Shown here: positions 13,226 to 13,354 of the stretch, in pieces
Layout of the letters: every line of letters starts with the position of its first letter
How positions within the stretch are numbered: the first letter of the stretch is position 1
Assembly: GCF_900232945.1 (NCBI RefSeq)
Contig: NZ_OCTU01000001.1
Location: 632,963-646,316 of the forward strand
Origin: Urinicoccus timonensis
GTDB lineage: Bacteria > Bacillota > Clostridia > Tissierellales > Peptoniphilaceae
Reading direction: 5' to 3'
DNA length: 13,354 nt
Program-made: the position numbers and the translations under genes
Notes under the pieces: model-generated
Seen by the model: the letters and a program-made list of their open reading frames with translations, nothing else
What the model was told of the DNA's origin: nothing
The model's database searches: none

Positions 13226-13354
13226 AACCACCGGCTTAGCCGGTGGTTTGTTCTGCCCCTATAAGGGGCTGTTACCGGCAGCATTCCATGCTTTGAATTT
13301 TCTTACTCGTGCACCAATTTTCACAGCTAGTGCTAAAGCACTTTATTTCTTGCT
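13226..13354 (-). ncRNA. Candidate IS200/IS605-type right end with TnpB guide (omega) RNA, partial
   Basis: The stretch is packed with hairpins. In minus-strand order these are AGTGC/GCACT (13342-13329, loop TTTA), GCAT/ATGC (13291-13281), GCCCC/GGGGC (13269-13255) and a perfect 10-bp AACCACCGGC/GCCGGTGGTT stem (13248-13226). GTTACCGGC at 13271-13279 could also pair with one arm of the last stem. Structured tails like this are known at the 3' ends of tnpB genes, where they form the guide RNA and the recombination end, and the order of short stems ending in a GC-rich hairpin resembles those I know from Firmicutes. No protein domain is readable in the window, so the identification rests on structure and memory of similar sequences. 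The large stem with TTTGTTCT could alternatively act as a weak plus-strand terminator. Confidence 0.45.

Noticed and set aside
13334..13354. C-terminus of a TnpB protein on the minus strand at the window edge
   Set aside because: Each minus-strand frame has only a handful of codons before a stop or lacks family motifs, so no protein end can be supported from this window.

Overview
The window looks like part of a low-to-moderate GC Gram-positive (Bacillota) chromosome, most likely an anaerobic clostridial or Tissierellia-type bacterium. The signs are strong GGAGG-type ribosome binding sites, sigma-A-like promoters, a DegV protein, a copper-amine-oxidase-N-type surface protein, a DUF2975/YozG-type pair, and codon use typical of Firmicutes. 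The exact genus cannot be read from the sequence.

Left part, minus strand (1-2472): a tight glmM-degV pair, phosphoglucosamine mutase for UDP-GlcNAc and wall precursor synthesis plus a fatty-acid-binding DegV protein. It reads toward the 5' end of tuf (EF-Tu), which has its own promoter. A short intergenic region with two divergent promoters and a long dyad separates glmM from a plus-strand pair of exported proteins (2598-4270): a lipoprotein with a Ser/Lys/Glu-rich tail and a protein with two copper-amine-oxidase-N repeats.

Mobile element (4289-5770): a complete IS3-family (IS150-like) insertion sequence, visibly more AT-rich than its surroundings. It has an intact DD(35)E transposase made by -1 frameshifting. 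It sits exactly in the TTAA tetraloop of what was the rho-independent terminator of the preceding gene, with TTAA duplicated on both sides. Its left end carries a hairpin that overlaps the transposase ribosome binding site.

Central operon (5847-10196): aconitase, NAD-type isocitrate dehydrogenase and citrate synthase, tightly packed or overlapping. This is the oxidative branch from oxaloacetate and acetyl-CoA to 2-oxoglutarate, probably for glutamate supply. murJ (lipid II flippase) follows with its own promoter and a good terminator.

Right part (11893-13354): a promoter covered by two tandem TATTGA-N3-TCAATA dyads spaced 21 bp apart drives a DUF2975 membrane protein, a YozG-like XRE regulator and an unrecognised exported protein. 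Beyond it, 13226-13354 is a dense set of hairpins that resembles the right end of an IS200/IS605-type element with a TnpB guide (omega) RNA on the minus strand. The protein gene of that element would lie outside the window.
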